Below, one piece after another: positions 46,106 through 55,803 of a stretch of DNA of 64,000 nucleotides. How positions within the stretch are numbered: position 1 is the stretch's first letter; each line of letters opens with the position of its first letter. A program made the position numbers and the translations under genes. Origin of the DNA: JBBROS01 sp963792675 (GTDB taxonomy: Bacteria; Pseudomonadota; Alphaproteobacteria; Acetobacterales; Acetobacteraceae). The stretch covers positions 1 through 64,000 of the forward strand of contig CAWBWT010000004.1 in assembly GCA_963792675.1 (NCBI GenBank), read 5' to 3'. A model generated the notes under the pieces. The model worked only from the letters and a program-made list of their open reading frames with translations. It did no database searches and was not told the origin of the DNA.

Positions 46106-47266
46106 TCACGACCGCCTCGTCGCGCGCACCAGCAGCATCGAGGCGATGCACAGCGCCGCTGCCGCAGCGAACGCGCCGGGCAGGCTGCTGACGGTGGCCA
46201 CCAGGCCCATGACAGGCCCCGCCGCACCCAGGCCGAAGTCGAAGCAGGCGAGGAACGCTCCTAGCGCGACGCCCCGGCTGTCGGCGGGCACCCGGCGCAC
46301 CGCCTCGACACCCAGCGCCGGGAACACCAGCGAGTAGCCGAGCCCGGCCAGCGCCGCCCCCAGCCCGGCTTGCACCGGTGAGCCGGCTGCGGCGATGAGC
46401 GCCAGTCCAGCCGCCTCCACCACTAGGCACACGGTCGCGACCAGCACGCCGCCCATCTTGTCCGGCAAGCCCGCGAAGAACAGGCGGGACAGGATGTAGA
46501 CCGCACCGAACGCGGTTAGACCCAGGCCGGCACCAGGCCATCCCAGCGCCGCGTAACGCAGCGACAGGAACGTCGCGATGGTGCCGAACCCGCCCGAGGC
46601 CAGCACCATGCCCAGCCCCGGCGGCCAGATCGCGCGCAGCACCGCGAGCAGCGATGCGGCGGGCCGGGTGCTGCCAGGCAAATCGACCAGCCGCAGCGCG
46701 ATCGGCACGGCGGCCAGCGGCATGACGGCCACCCCGAGCGCGATCAGGTCGAACCCGCCCCAAGCGCTCAGTGCCACCCCGGCCGGGGCACCGATCGCCA
46801 GCGCCGCATACATGGCGATGCCGACCCAGGCCATGGTCCGCCCGGCATGCTGCGGTCCAACCCGGGCGATGGCCCAGGCCGTCGCCGCGGTGGTGAACAG
46901 GCTGTCGCCCAGGCCCAGCAGCACGCGTCCGGCCATCAGCGCGCTAAGCGCCGGTCCGGGAGGCAGCGCGCTTGCGAGCAAGTAGCACAGGCCGCTGCCG
47001 GCCGCGGTCAGCAGGCCCAACAGCACGCCCAGCTTCGGCCCGCGCCGATCCGCCAGCCGCCCCGCGAACTGCCGGGTCAGCAGCGTCGCCGCCGGCGCCA
47101 GGCCGATCGCCAGACCGACGATCGTGGTGCTGTAACCGAGCGCCTGGTGCACCTGCAGCGGCAAGGTCGCGAGCGGGAGCCCGACCGCGCAGTAGCCGGC
47201 GAACACGATGATGGTGAATGGCAGCAGCGCGAGGGTGACGCTGCGGGTCTGCGTGGATGACGACAT
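46106..47266 (-). CDS. MFS transporter, YhhS/YfcJ-like
   Basis: 386 residues with twelve hydrophobic segments. Typical MFS loops are present: RQFAGRLADRRGPKLG between helices 2 and 3, and the matching cytoplasmic loop in the second half (FFAGLPDKMGG). It is probably a small-molecule exporter; the substrate is unknown. No signal of an operon. Confidence 0.88.
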   Translation of the reverse strand: MSSSTQTRSVTLALLPFTIIVFAGYCAVGLPLATLPLQVHQALGYSTTIVGLAIGLAPAATLLTRQFAGRLADRRGPKLGVLLGLLTAAGSGLCYLLASALPPGPALSALMAGRVLLGLGDSLFTTAATAWAIARVGPQHAGRTMAWVGIAMYAALAIGAPAGVALSAWGGFDLIALGVAVMPLAAVPIALRLVDLPGSTRPAASLLAVLRAIWPPGLGMVLASGGFGTIATFLSLRYAALGWPGAGLGLTAFGAVYILSRLFFAGLPDKMGGVLVATVCLVVEAAGLALIAAAGSPVQAGLGAALAGLGYSLVFPALGVEAVRRVPADSRGVALGAFLACFDFGLGAAGPVMGLVATVSSLPGAFAAAAALCIASMLLVRATRRS

Positions 47267-47494
47267 GCCCCGTGCTAGCAGACCAGCCGCACAGGCGTCA
47301 GAGCCGGGCTGCCCCTCGCTCCATGCATAAATGCGCCGCGTCGTCCGCGCCCTGGTCGTGTCTCAATTTGGGCGACCGCTCCGATAAGCACTCGCCGGGT
47401 GGTGCTCTGGATGGCTATCGCTCGCACGCCTCTGGTTCACAAGCGAGGCCGGGCACGACCAGGATGCGGCGAGAGGCTCACCCGACGACGCCGA

Positions 47495-47686
47495 GGAATT
47501 GAGTCGAACGGGCGGGGAATCCAGTGAGCGGACATCGCCGGGGAGGAAAGCAGTGAGCGGCGTGGGGAATGCGGTGAGGCCGCCAACTACAAGTCAACGG
47601 GTTGCGGGAGTTTTCCCGAGGAATGCGGTGAGGAAGCTAATAGTAGTATCTAATATCTTCTTCAAATAGCACGCTCACTCCTTTCC
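47495..47686. repeat. Iteron-like repeats upstream of repA (replication origin)
   Basis: Copies of GGAATNNNGTGAG begin at 47495, 47516, 47545, 47566 and 47620, with one inverted copy at 47674-47686 just before repA. Two spacings are 21 bases, i.e. two helical turns. An AT-rich stretch (about 47638-47670) lies between the last direct copy and repA. This matches an iteron-controlled origin. Confidence 0.8.
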
Positions 47687-47709
47687 CTGGCGACAACGAG
47701 GGGGCCGTT

Positions 47710-48672
47710 ATGCGAGGGTCCGCAATCATGGGAACAGTGCACGAACTGATCGAAGCGAAAGGCCGACGCGGCGCGCTCGAAGCGGGTCTGGACCGGGGCG
47801 TGGTCGAGGCCGCCGCTGCTTACATGGCCGACGAAGACACCGGGCTCGGCTTTGCTTACAGCGGGTGGGCCCAATGCGCCCTCCCCCATAAGCGGCTGCC
47901 CGATGACGCCGCTTGGGGCATCGTATCCGAACGGGTCAAGCTCGCGGTCGAACCGGGGCGGCGGCAAGTGGTCGGACCCGGCGGCGAAAGCAGCTTCGAG
48001 TTCGTCGGCGTCCCGTTCGGATCGCATGCGCGGCTCATCCTGCTCTACTTGCAAACGGAAGCACTGCGTACCGGCAGCCGGGAAGTCGAGTTGGGCAACT
48101 CGATGCGATCTTGGCTGGGCCGCGTCGGCATCCCGGCGGGCGGCATGTCGGGCAAGAGCGTGCGCGACCAAGCCGAGCGGATCAGCCGGTGCAAGCTTAC
48201 CTTCGACATCGCGACTGGCGGCAAGACGTCGGGTCTGGTGCAGCAAACCATTGTCGACAAGGCGCTTTTTCTCGAGGCCGACGCGCAAGGCGGGCGACAG
48301 GGGCGCCTGTCGCTCGAGACGGCAAAGCTATCGGAAGGGTTCTTCGAGCAGCTTCAGCGCCATCCGGTCCCGCTCGAGGAAGCGGCGATCAAGGCGCTCT
48401 CGAACAACGCGCCGGCGCTGGACGTGTATCTCTGGCTGGCCTACCGGCTGCACGTCCTGAAATCGGACCGGCTCGTGACTTGGACGGCGCTGAAGGCGCA
48501 GTTCGGCTCCGGCTTCGCCAAGCTTTACCACTTCAAGAACAAGTTCCCCGGCACCCTGGCTCTCGCCCAGGCCGTCTACCCGGCCGCGCGGCTCGAGGTC
48601 GAGGACGCCGGCGTCCGACTCCACCCGTCACGTCCCCCCGTCACGCCGCGTATGCTCACCGTCACACGGTAA
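47710..48672 (+). CDS. repA: Plasmid replication initiator RepA
   Basis: 320 residues from the ATG at 47710 (GAGGGGG upstream); ATG 47728 is an alternative. The sequence (FAYSGWAQCALPHKRLPDDA, RLILLYLQTEALRTGSREVE, LSNNAPALDVYLWLAYRLHV) matches the RepA family of plasmid/phage-derived initiators, which bind iterons through winged helices. It lies between iteron sets on both sides. The final 25 residues are proline-rich. Confidence 0.88.
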   Translation: MRGSAIMGTVHELIEAKGRRGALEAGLDRGVVEAAAAYMADEDTGLGFAYSGWAQCALPHKRLPDDAAWGIVSERVKLAVEPGRRQVVGPGGESSFEFVGVPFGSHARLILLYLQTEALRTGSREVELGNSMRSWLGRVGIPAGGMSGKSVRDQAERISRCKLTFDIATGGKTSGLVQQTIVDKALFLEADAQGGRQGRLSLETAKLSEGFFEQLQRHPVPLEEAAIKALSNNAPALDVYLWLAYRLHVLKSDRLVTWTALKAQFGSGFAKLYHFKNKFPGTLALAQAVYPAARLEVEDAGVRLHPSRPPVTPRMLTVTR

Positions 48673-48704
48673 GCATGGCCGCTACAGCGCCCACAGGCGG
48701 CGTT

Positions 48705-48890
48705 CTCACTGGATTCCTCACCGTTCCCGCTCGCCCCGTCGCCAGCTATCACCTTCACCGTCGGCGGCGTCGCACCCTATTCGACCCTATGCGGCAGCCC
48801 GCGCTGGGATAAGCAGCACTGCCGGTGCTCACTCAATTCCCTGCTTACCGACGTCAAGCTAACGGGCGCGGGACCGGGGAATCGAGTGAT
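48705..48890. repeat. Iteron-like repeats downstream of repA
   Basis: Two inverted copies (48705-48717 and 48828-48840) and one direct copy (48878-48890, GTGAT end) of the same GGAATNNNGTGAG motif that lies upstream of repA. Confidence 0.75.
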
Positions 48891-49007
48891 GGGCCATGCG
48901 GCGAGACAGGCCGTGCGCGCGAGCACACACCCGCTTGGCCGGCGCTGATGCCGAGACGTGGCCTCGTTCTTGCTGCGCCCCGGTCCGAACCGAACCGAGG
49001 CCACCCG

Positions 49008-50591
49008 ATGATGCAACGCCGCCTCCTGCTCGCCACCGGCGCCGCCGCCCTCGCCGCACCCCGCGTTGCGCGGTCGCAAGCGGCCCGGACGCTCAAGTTC
49101 ATCCCGCAGATCGACGTCCCGCTGCTCGATCCCGTGGTGACCAGCGCCTACATCGTGCGCAACCACGGCTTCGTCGTGTTCGACACGCTGTTCGGGCAGG
49201 ACGAGACGTTCAAGGCGCAGCCACAGATGGTGGACGGCTTCACGACCACGCCCGACGGCAAGACCTGGCGGCTCACGCTTCGCGATGGGCTGCGGTTTCA
49301 CGACGGCACGCCGGTGCTCGCCCGCGACTGCGTCGCCAGCATCAATCGCTGGGGCCGGCGCGACGCGTTCGGCCAGGCGCTGATGGCAGCGACCGACGAA
49401 CTCTCGGCGGCCGACGACAAGACCTTCGTGTTCCGCCTCAAGCGCCCCTTCCCGCTCCTGCCGGACGCGCTGGGCAAGGTCGCCGGGATCATGTGCGCCA
49501 TCATGCCCGAGCGCCTGGCCGCCACAGACCCGTTCAAGGCGGTGACCGAGATGGTCGGCAGCGGGCCGTTCCGCTATGCCGCACCGGAGCGAGTGCCGGG
49601 AGCGCTGAGCGTCTACACGCGGTTCGAGGGCTATGTCCCTCGCCCCAACGGCACGCCGAGCTGGACCGCTGGCCCGAAGATCGCGTCCCTCGACCGCATC
49701 GAGTGGGGCGCCATCCCCGACCCGGCCACCGCCATGGCCGCGCTGCAGCAGGGCCAAGTCGATTGGTGGCAGGAGCCGACGCTGGACCTGTTCCCCGTCC
49801 TCCGACAGGACCGTGGGCTCACCACCGACACGCTCGATCCGACCGGGTTGCCGGGCATGGTGCGGTTCAACCATCTGCAGCCGCCGTTCGACAATGCGGG
49901 CGTGCGGCGGGCGCTGCTGGGTGCGGTCGACCAAGCCGATTTCATGCAAGCCGTCGCGGGCAGCGACCGCTCACTATGGAAGGACGGTGTCGGCTACTTC
50001 GCCGCTGCTTCGCCGCTCGCCAGCAGCGCCGGTGTATCGGTCCTGCAGGGCAAGCGCGACATGGCACGGGTCAAGGCGGACCTCGCCGCCGCCGGCTATA
50101 AGGGGGAGCGCGCGGTGGTGATGGTGGCGACCGACCTGCCATCGCTGCAGGCCATCGGCGAGGTGGGCGCCGACATGCTCAAGCGGGCGGGCATCAACGT
50201 GGACGTCCAGGCGACGGATTGGGGTTCCGTGATCCAACGCCGGGCCAGCAAGGCGCCGGTCGACAAAGGCGGCTGGAGCGTGTTCTTCACCAGCTTCTTC
50301 GGCATCGATCAGTTCACCCCGGCGACGCATCTCGGTTTGCGCGGCAACGGGGAGGATGGGTGGTTCGGCTGGTGCAACTCGCCCCGGCTGGAGCAGCTGC
50401 GCGACGCATGGTTCGAGGCGCCGGACATGGCCGCGCAAAAAACCATTGCCGTCCAGATTCAGGAGCAGGCGTTCCGGGATGTCCCCTACTTGCCGACGGG
50501 CGAATATTATCAGCCGACCGCGTATCGCAACACCTTGAGCGGCGTGCTGAAGGGCCTGCCGCTGATGTGGAACGTGAGGAAAGCTGCGTGA
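49008..50591 (+). CDS. ABC transporter substrate-binding protein, peptide/nickel type
   Basis: 527 residues, taking the ATG pair at 49008. The leader MMQRRLLLATGAAALAAPRV is Tat-like. The body is the DppA/OppA family SBP_bac_5 fold: KTWRLTLRDGLRFHDGTPV, FRLKRPFPLL and GPFRYAAPE. It would capture oligopeptides or similar in the periplasm. No permease or ATPase gene is adjacent, so it is a stand-alone binding protein lodged between repA and parA. Confidence 0.9.
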   Translation: MMQRRLLLATGAAALAAPRVARSQAARTLKFIPQIDVPLLDPVVTSAYIVRNHGFVVFDTLFGQDETFKAQPQMVDGFTTTPDGKTWRLTLRDGLRFHDGTPVLARDCVASINRWGRRDAFGQALMAATDELSAADDKTFVFRLKRPFPLLPDALGKVAGIMCAIMPERLAATDPFKAVTEMVGSGPFRYAAPERVPGALSVYTRFEGYVPRPNGTPSWTAGPKIASLDRIEWGAIPDPATAMAALQQGQVDWWQEPTLDLFPVLRQDRGLTTDTLDPTGLPGMVRFNHLQPPFDNAGVRRALLGAVDQADFMQAVAGSDRSLWKDGVGYFAAASPLASSAGVSVLQGKRDMARVKADLAAAGYKGERAVVMVATDLPSLQAIGEVGADMLKRAGINVDVQATDWGSVIQRRASKAPVDKGGWSVFFTSFFGIDQFTPATHLGLRGNGEDGWFGWCNSPRLEQLRDAWFEAPDMAAQKTIAVQIQEQAFRDVPYLPTGEYYQPTAYRNTLSGVLKGLPLMWNVRKAA

Positions 50592-50647
50592 GCGCAGCCG
50601 CAAGGGCCACTGGGCTGGCTCACGGCCACGCCCTATTTACCTAGTTG

Positions 50648-50689
50648 TAGAGCACTACTCCCGAGCCGATAGGTTCGGGAAGTGCTCTA
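50648..50689. terminator. Double-arm hairpin, likely shared terminator
   Basis: TAGAGCACT at 50648-50656 pairs with AGTGCTCTA at 50681-50689, enclosing a second CCCGA/TCGGG pair. It sits between the convergent ends of the binding-protein and DUF3102 genes and overlaps the latter's stop codon. Confidence 0.6.
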
Positions 50690-51250
50690 GGCGTCGAGCA
50701 GCGTCTCGATGCGCCGGAGTTCTTCATCCAGGCGCGCCTTCTCGCGCAGGATCCGCTCGCGCCGCGCGACCAGCGCCCGGCGGTCGGTCCCCTCCCCTTT
50801 CCGGTTCTTGCGCCAGGCGATGAGTTCGGTGCGCCGCAAATCGGGTCGCACGATCCCGTCGCTCTCGGCCGCCTTGTAGGTCGGCGGGTCGAGTGTCGAG
50901 AGCAGGTAGATCGTGCTGTAGCTGCTCGGCAGTTGGCTGAGCTCGATCGCCTTGCGCTTCTCCATCTCGAGCGCCCAACGCGCCGCCTCCCGGAGCTGGT
51001 ACGCCGTGCGGGACGCAAACGGCAGCCGCTCCTCGACGGCCGACATGTAGTCGCCGTGAGGCAACGTCTCCTTGGCGCGGATGAGCAGGCGCCCGATATC
51101 GAGAAAGGCCGATTGGGCGCGGTTCCATAGGCGACCGATCTCGGCAACGTAGTCGTCCGGGGACTTCGGGGTGCGTACGGCCGCTTGCAGGGCTTGGACC
51201 CGTGCGTCGCCCTCAATGAGGACCGGCGGCGGCGCCTTATCGAGTTCGAA
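50687..51250 (-). CDS. DUF3102 partition-associated protein
   Basis: About 187 residues from FELDKAPPPVLIEGDARVQA to RRIETLLDA. The middle (YVAEIGRLWNRAQSAFLDIG, GDYMSAVEERLPFASRTAY) matches DUF3102, often encoded next to ParA on plasmids. No start codon is visible in frame: the reading begins where the parA frame is left. Either a single-base lesion separates them or translation starts at an unusual codon. A likely partner of ParA in plasmid partition. Confidence 0.75.
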   Translation of the reverse strand, partial: FELDKAPPPVLIEGDARVQALQAAVRTPKSPDDYVAEIGRLWNRAQSAFLDIGRLLIRAKETLPHGDYMSAVEERLPFASRTAYQLREAARWALEMEKRKAIELSQLPSSYSTIYLLSTLDPPTYKAAESDGIVRPDLRRTELIAWRKNRKGEGTDRRALVARRERILREKARLDEELRRIETLLDA

Positions 51251-51891
51251 GTCTTGACACGTGCCTTGCTCCAGACCTGGTGTTTCACATACGTCCAAAC
51301 CCCCCTCACCTCGTCGGCGCCGATGTGTTTCGGGATGTCCGGCAAGCCGAGGCCTTTCGCGCCGGCGCGCGCGTAGTCGGTGCGGTCGGCGATCTCGACC
51401 GGGCAGATGTCCCCGTAGTCGAGCAGGTATCCTTTGACCGCGGAGATGTTCACGCGGGGCTTGACGAAGGTCAGCACGATCGCAGCCTTCTTGCCTTCCT
51501 CGCGGAGGTGTTTGAGGAACGGTGCGGCGCTCTCGGCGTCGTCGAAGGTCGGGCGGCACGGCACGAGAACGAAATCGGCGGCCGCGATTAGGCCGGCGAA
51601 GGCCGCAGGTTGGGTTTCGATCGAGGGGGGCGTATCGATCAGCAGGACGTCGATGCCGGGCATTTCGGCGTCGTCCAGAAGGGCGTCGGCGTCGGCCCAG
51701 TCGACTTTGTAGTGCGGGATCGGCGCTTCCGTGTTCGGGCGGCGACGGCTCCACGCCGTCAACGTCGCTTGCGGATCCAGATCGGCGGTGGCGACCTGCA
51801 GCTGGTTCCGAACGGCGACCGTGGCCAAGTTGCGGGTGAGCGTGGTCTTTCCACTGCCGCCCTTCGGCGAAGCCAACATCAAGCGTTTCAA
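51241..51891 (-). CDS. parA: ParA partition ATPase
   Basis: About 215 residues from a TTG start at 51891 (GGAGAA upstream). Deviant Walker A ASPKGGSGKTTLTRNLA, Walker B-type LLIDTPPS, and the later DFVLVPCRPTFDD are intact. It positions plasmid copies before division. The ParA frame stays open past its normal end and runs out of sense near 51240, where the DUF3102 reading takes over in another frame; this indicates one indel near the junction. Confidence 0.88.
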
Positions 51892-52163
51892 GGGGCTTCT
51901 CCGCTCTCGTTGATGTGGAGTAGCATCCCTGGAGCGAGCGCCTGAAGTGAAAAGTTTAACCGGTCAGTGATTTCGGCTCGCTGTTGCCGCAGGCCAGTCC
52001 CGTGACGCCGCGCTGGTGCGCGAGCAAGACGTACAGGCAACAAGGAACGCATTGTCGGTTGCGTGCATTCAGCCCAGACTGGCCGATCGTAGGCAACGTA
52101 TGGTTGATGGTGCGCCCACAAGCGTGGCGACCGCCGTCATCCGGCGCTATAGGAGGAACCAGC

Positions 52164-53267
52164 GTGCGGTATCTCGTCACCCTGATACTCGTCCTTCTCA
52201 CCAGCGTCGCTCGGGCGCAGGAACCGGGACTGCAGAGCTACACCATCGGCGACCTGCCGCTCGAGGGCGGCGATGTCATCAAAGACTTCAGCATCGGCTA
52301 CATGACCCAGGGCACGCTGAATGCAGCCAAGTCGAACGCCGTGCTGATGGTTACCGCCATCGGCGGCAACCATCATCGAATCGATTTCCTGATCGGCCCC
52401 GGCCGTGGTCTCGATACCGACCACCTGTTCGTCATCAAGACCAACGCAATCGGCAACGGGATTACCACGTCGCCAAGCAACAGCAAGGCGCAGCACGGAC
52501 CGGCGTTCCCGCATTTCACTATTCGCGACATGGTAGAAAGCCAATATCGGCTGCTGCAGCATCTCGGCATCAGCCACCTCGTGGCCGTGGCCGGAGCCTC
52601 CATGGGCGGCATGCAGACCCTGCAATGGGGCGTGAGCCACCCGGATATGATGGACGCGCTCGTCGCGCTGACGCCGATGGCGCGGACGACGCCTTGGTCG
52701 ATCGCGGTCAACCACGCGACCAGGCGTGCGCTGATGCTCGACCCGGCGTTCCAGGACGGAAATTACACGAAGCAGCCCGAAGCAGGCTGGCGGATGCGGG
52801 CCGACGTGCTGCAGGTGCTGGCGACGCGCACGCCTGAAGCCATGCGGCGGCAATTCGACCAGCCCCTGGACGTTCAGGCCTGGATCGCCGCGCAAGAAGA
52901 TGCCGTGGTCAAATCCGGCTTCGACGCAAACGACTGGATCGCACAGACCTGGGCCTACGACCACCACAACGTCGGCGATACCAGCATCTATGGCAAGCCG
53001 ATCTTCGCCGGCGACCCGGCGCGGGCGCTACGGACGGTGAAGGCCAAGGCGCTGCTGATGTCCGGGCAACTCGATCTCTACAACCCCATCGAGGAAGCCG
53101 CCGCGGCCGCCGCCGCGATCCCGGACGGCCGTTTCGTCACTATACCGTCCGTAGAAGGCCACGTCGCCGCAGCGTCGGGTTTCAAGGCAGCCGACGTCGA
53201 CTCCATCAACGCCACCGTGCGCGACTTCATGCGGACCGTCACGAACGACTGGAAGCGCGTGCAGTAG
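52164..53267 (+). CDS. MetX-like alpha/beta hydrolase with signal peptide
   Basis: 367 residues from GTG 52164 (AGGAGG upstream). A signal peptide (YLVTLILVLLTSVARA) is followed by a homoserine acetyltransferase-like fold: FLIGPGRGLDTDHLFVIKTN, nucleophile Ser in VAGASMGGMQTLQW and catalytic Asp/His in LYNPIEE and SVEGHVAA. True homoserine acetyltransferases are cytoplasmic, so this exported relative probably has another substrate. Confidence 0.88.
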   Translation: MRYLVTLILVLLTSVARAQEPGLQSYTIGDLPLEGGDVIKDFSIGYMTQGTLNAAKSNAVLMVTAIGGNHHRIDFLIGPGRGLDTDHLFVIKTNAIGNGITTSPSNSKAQHGPAFPHFTIRDMVESQYRLLQHLGISHLVAVAGASMGGMQTLQWGVSHPDMMDALVALTPMARTTPWSIAVNHATRRALMLDPAFQDGNYTKQPEAGWRMRADVLQVLATRTPEAMRRQFDQPLDVQAWIAAQEDAVVKSGFDANDWIAQTWAYDHHNVGDTSIYGKPIFAGDPARALRTVKAKALLMSGQLDLYNPIEEAAAAAAAIPDGRFVTIPSVEGHVAAASGFKAADVDSINATVRDFMRTVTNDWKRVQ

Positions 53268-53336
53268 CGAGGCGAGAGGGGAGGGGGCCAGTCCTTCCCG
53301 CTCAGGGCGGCCCGCACCCCACCAGCGAACAGGCGC

Positions 53337-55559
53337 TCAAACGTCCTGGATCGGTTTCAGCGCCACCACGTTGGCGCCACCGGCGGCCATGGTCGAACCG
53401 ATCACGTCGGCCACCTTGCGGGCCAGCTGCTCGCGCTTGAATGGCTTGCCGATGAGCTGAACCCCGTCATCCAGGCGTCCGTGGTGCACGATGGAGTTCT
53501 CGGTATAGCCGGACATATAGAGGACCTTGACCGCGGGCTTGATCGCCACGGCGCGCTCGGCCAACTCGCGGCCGCGCAGGGCGCCGGGCAAAACCATGTC
53601 CGTCAGCAGCAGATCGATCTGCGCCGCGTGCGCTTCGAACACCCGGAGACCCTCTTCGCCGTCGGCCGCTTCCAGCACGCGATAGCCGAGCTCGCCCAGG
53701 ATCGAGACGGCGATCTCGCGCACGGCCGGCTCGTCCTCGACGACCAGCACCGTTGCCGACCCACGCGGCAGCTCCACCGGCGAACGGGTGCGCTGCTCGG
53801 CCGGCGCCGCAGCGCCGATGGCGCGCGGAAGATAAAGCCGCACGGTGGTGCCGACGCCGGGCTCGGAGTAGATCTTCACGTGGCCGACGGACTGCTTTGC
53901 GAAGCCGAACACCATGGCGAGCCCGAGCCCGGTTCCCTTGCCGTCAAGCTTGGTCGTGAAGAACGGCTCGAACACGCGCGCGACGATGTCCGGCGTCATG
54001 CCATGCCCGGTGTCCGACACCGCCACCATGGCGTAATCACCGGCCGCGACCTCGGCGTGCTGACGCGCATAGTCTTCGTCTAGCACCCGGTTCGCCAGCT
54101 CGATCGTCAGCCGCCCGCCGCCGGGCATGGCGTCGCGTGCGTTGAGCGCAAGGTTCAGCACGGCGCTCTCCAGCTGCGCCGCATCGGCCATCGCCGGCCA
54201 TAGCCCCGCCGTCTCGACATAGCGGACGTCGATGTGCTCACCCAGGGTGCGGCGCAGCAGCGGCACGATCTCCGGCATCGCTGCGGCCAGATCGATCGGC
54301 GTCGGCGCCAGCGGCTGCTTGCGAGCAAAGGCGAGCAGCTGGCTCGTCAGCGCGGCGCCGCGCTGTGCTGCCCAGGTCGCCCGCTCGATACGGGTCTGCA
54401 GCTCGGGGCGTCCGGTCAGCCGGGCCTGGGTTGCCTCAAGGTTGCCGAGGATGACCGTCAGCAGATTGTTGAAGTCGTGCGCGATGCCGCCGGTCAACTG
54501 GCCGATCGCCTGCATTTTCTGAACTTCGCGCAGCACGCTTTCGGCCTGGGCGCGCTTGGTCATGTCCGAGATCGTCAGCACGAAGCCGCCATCCGGCATC
54601 GGCGTCCGCCGCAACTCCAGGTGATGACCGTCCGCCCGGGCCCGTTCGTACGTCACCACCTCGCCAACCGCCCGATGGCCGTGGCGGACCTGGTCTTCGG
54701 TTTCCAGCAATGCCGTGTCACCTTCGGTCGTGTATTCCGCGAAGGCGGCGTAGGGCGTCCCGCTGCGAACCACGGCCTTCGGCAGCGCCAGCAGGACTTG
54801 GAAACATTCATTCCAGTCCGTCAACGTCCGATCGGCCGCAAACACTGCGACACCCTGGCTCAGGCTGTCGAGCGAGGTACGGAGCCGGACGGCCAACGTG
54901 CGCTGCTCCGCCTCGCTCCGATAGGAGCGGGACCAAGCCTGGTTCAGCAGCCTGGCCGCCCAAAGCAGCGTCAGCAGCGTCAGCGCGGTGCCGCCGCCCA
55001 CCAGCCAGCGCAGCGAGGACCCTCGGCTCTCGATGTCGGCCAGGCGTCCCGACAGCAGCGCCTGCTCGTCGACCGTCATGGCGGCGAGCGTCGCCTCGAT
55101 TTGTGCCATGTGCCGCAGTCCGACCGCGGTGCGCACGATGCGCAGCGCAGCGTCCAGGCCGATCTCGCGGCGCAACTGGATGGTCTGCGCCAACTCCTCG
55201 AGCTTGCGTTGCAGCAACGGCGACAGGCCGCGCAGCCGCTCCTGCTCGGCCGGGTTGTCGGCCGTCAGCCGCTGCAGCTCGCCCTGCAGGAAGGCCACTT
55301 GGCCGAGCATGGCATTGTATGGCGCGAGGTATTCGTCATCGCCGGTGAGCAAATAGCCCCGCTGACCGGTCTCGGCGGCGTAGACGGCAAGGTTAAGCTC
55401 CTTGATCGTGACCAGCACATCGTCCGAATGCTGTGCCCACATCCGCGCCGTCCGGGCGGCACTGAAACGGTCCCAGGTGACCCCGCTCACGACCAGGATG
55501 ATGGCAACCAGCACCCCGAAGACGAGCATGTTGGCACGCGTGACAAGCCGTTTGGTCAT
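53337..55559 (-). CDS. CHASE3-PAS hybrid histidine kinase with receiver
   Basis: 740 residues. Two membrane helices (about 12-30 and 185-205) enclose a CHASE3-type sensor domain. A PAS-like region (SLSQGVAVFAADRTLTDWNE) follows, then HisKA with the His in GGIAHDFNNLL, the HATPase boxes (NLALNARDAMPGGG, DTGHGMTPD, GTGLGLAMV) and a C-terminal receiver with Asp in LLLTDMVLPG. It is divergent from the kinase at 55804. Confidence 0.92.
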   Translation of the reverse strand: MTKRLVTRANMLVFGVLVAIILVVSGVTWDRFSAARTARMWAQHSDDVLVTIKELNLAVYAAETGQRGYLLTGDDEYLAPYNAMLGQVAFLQGELQRLTADNPAEQERLRGLSPLLQRKLEELAQTIQLRREIGLDAALRIVRTAVGLRHMAQIEATLAAMTVDEQALLSGRLADIESRGSSLRWLVGGGTALTLLTLLWAARLLNQAWSRSYRSEAEQRTLAVRLRTSLDSLSQGVAVFAADRTLTDWNECFQVLLALPKAVVRSGTPYAAFAEYTTEGDTALLETEDQVRHGHRAVGEVVTYERARADGHHLELRRTPMPDGGFVLTISDMTKRAQAESVLREVQKMQAIGQLTGGIAHDFNNLLTVILGNLEATQARLTGRPELQTRIERATWAAQRGAALTSQLLAFARKQPLAPTPIDLAAAMPEIVPLLRRTLGEHIDVRYVETAGLWPAMADAAQLESAVLNLALNARDAMPGGGRLTIELANRVLDEDYARQHAEVAAGDYAMVAVSDTGHGMTPDIVARVFEPFFTTKLDGKGTGLGLAMVFGFAKQSVGHVKIYSEPGVGTTVRLYLPRAIGAAAPAEQRTRSPVELPRGSATVLVVEDEPAVREIAVSILGELGYRVLEAADGEEGLRVFEAHAAQIDLLLTDMVLPGALRGRELAERAVAIKPAVKVLYMSGYTENSIVHHGRLDDGVQLIGKPFKREQLARKVADVIGSTMAAGGANVVALKPIQDV

Positions 55560-55803
55560 GAGAAGGGGATCCGGCGCTGGAGCGATAGTCTGAGGACGAT
55601 CAGGCTACCGCAAAGGTTTCTGGCCGGGCAACTCTTTCTGGTTAACGAGACGGACTGCGAGGGGTCCGCTCATGCTGACCATCCCCGCTTGGCCATGCTG
55701 TGCTCCCAAGCCGCAGCACCGGCAGACAGCGACAAACACCGCGACACCCGTCACGCGCCCGTGATATCTCCCTCCGCTGAATAGACACGGGGGCGCGCCA
55801 TCG

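Noticed and set aside
54234..55784. 516-codon plus-strand frame opposite the histidine kinase
   Set aside because: It mirrors the coding strand of the kinase gene and has no domain.
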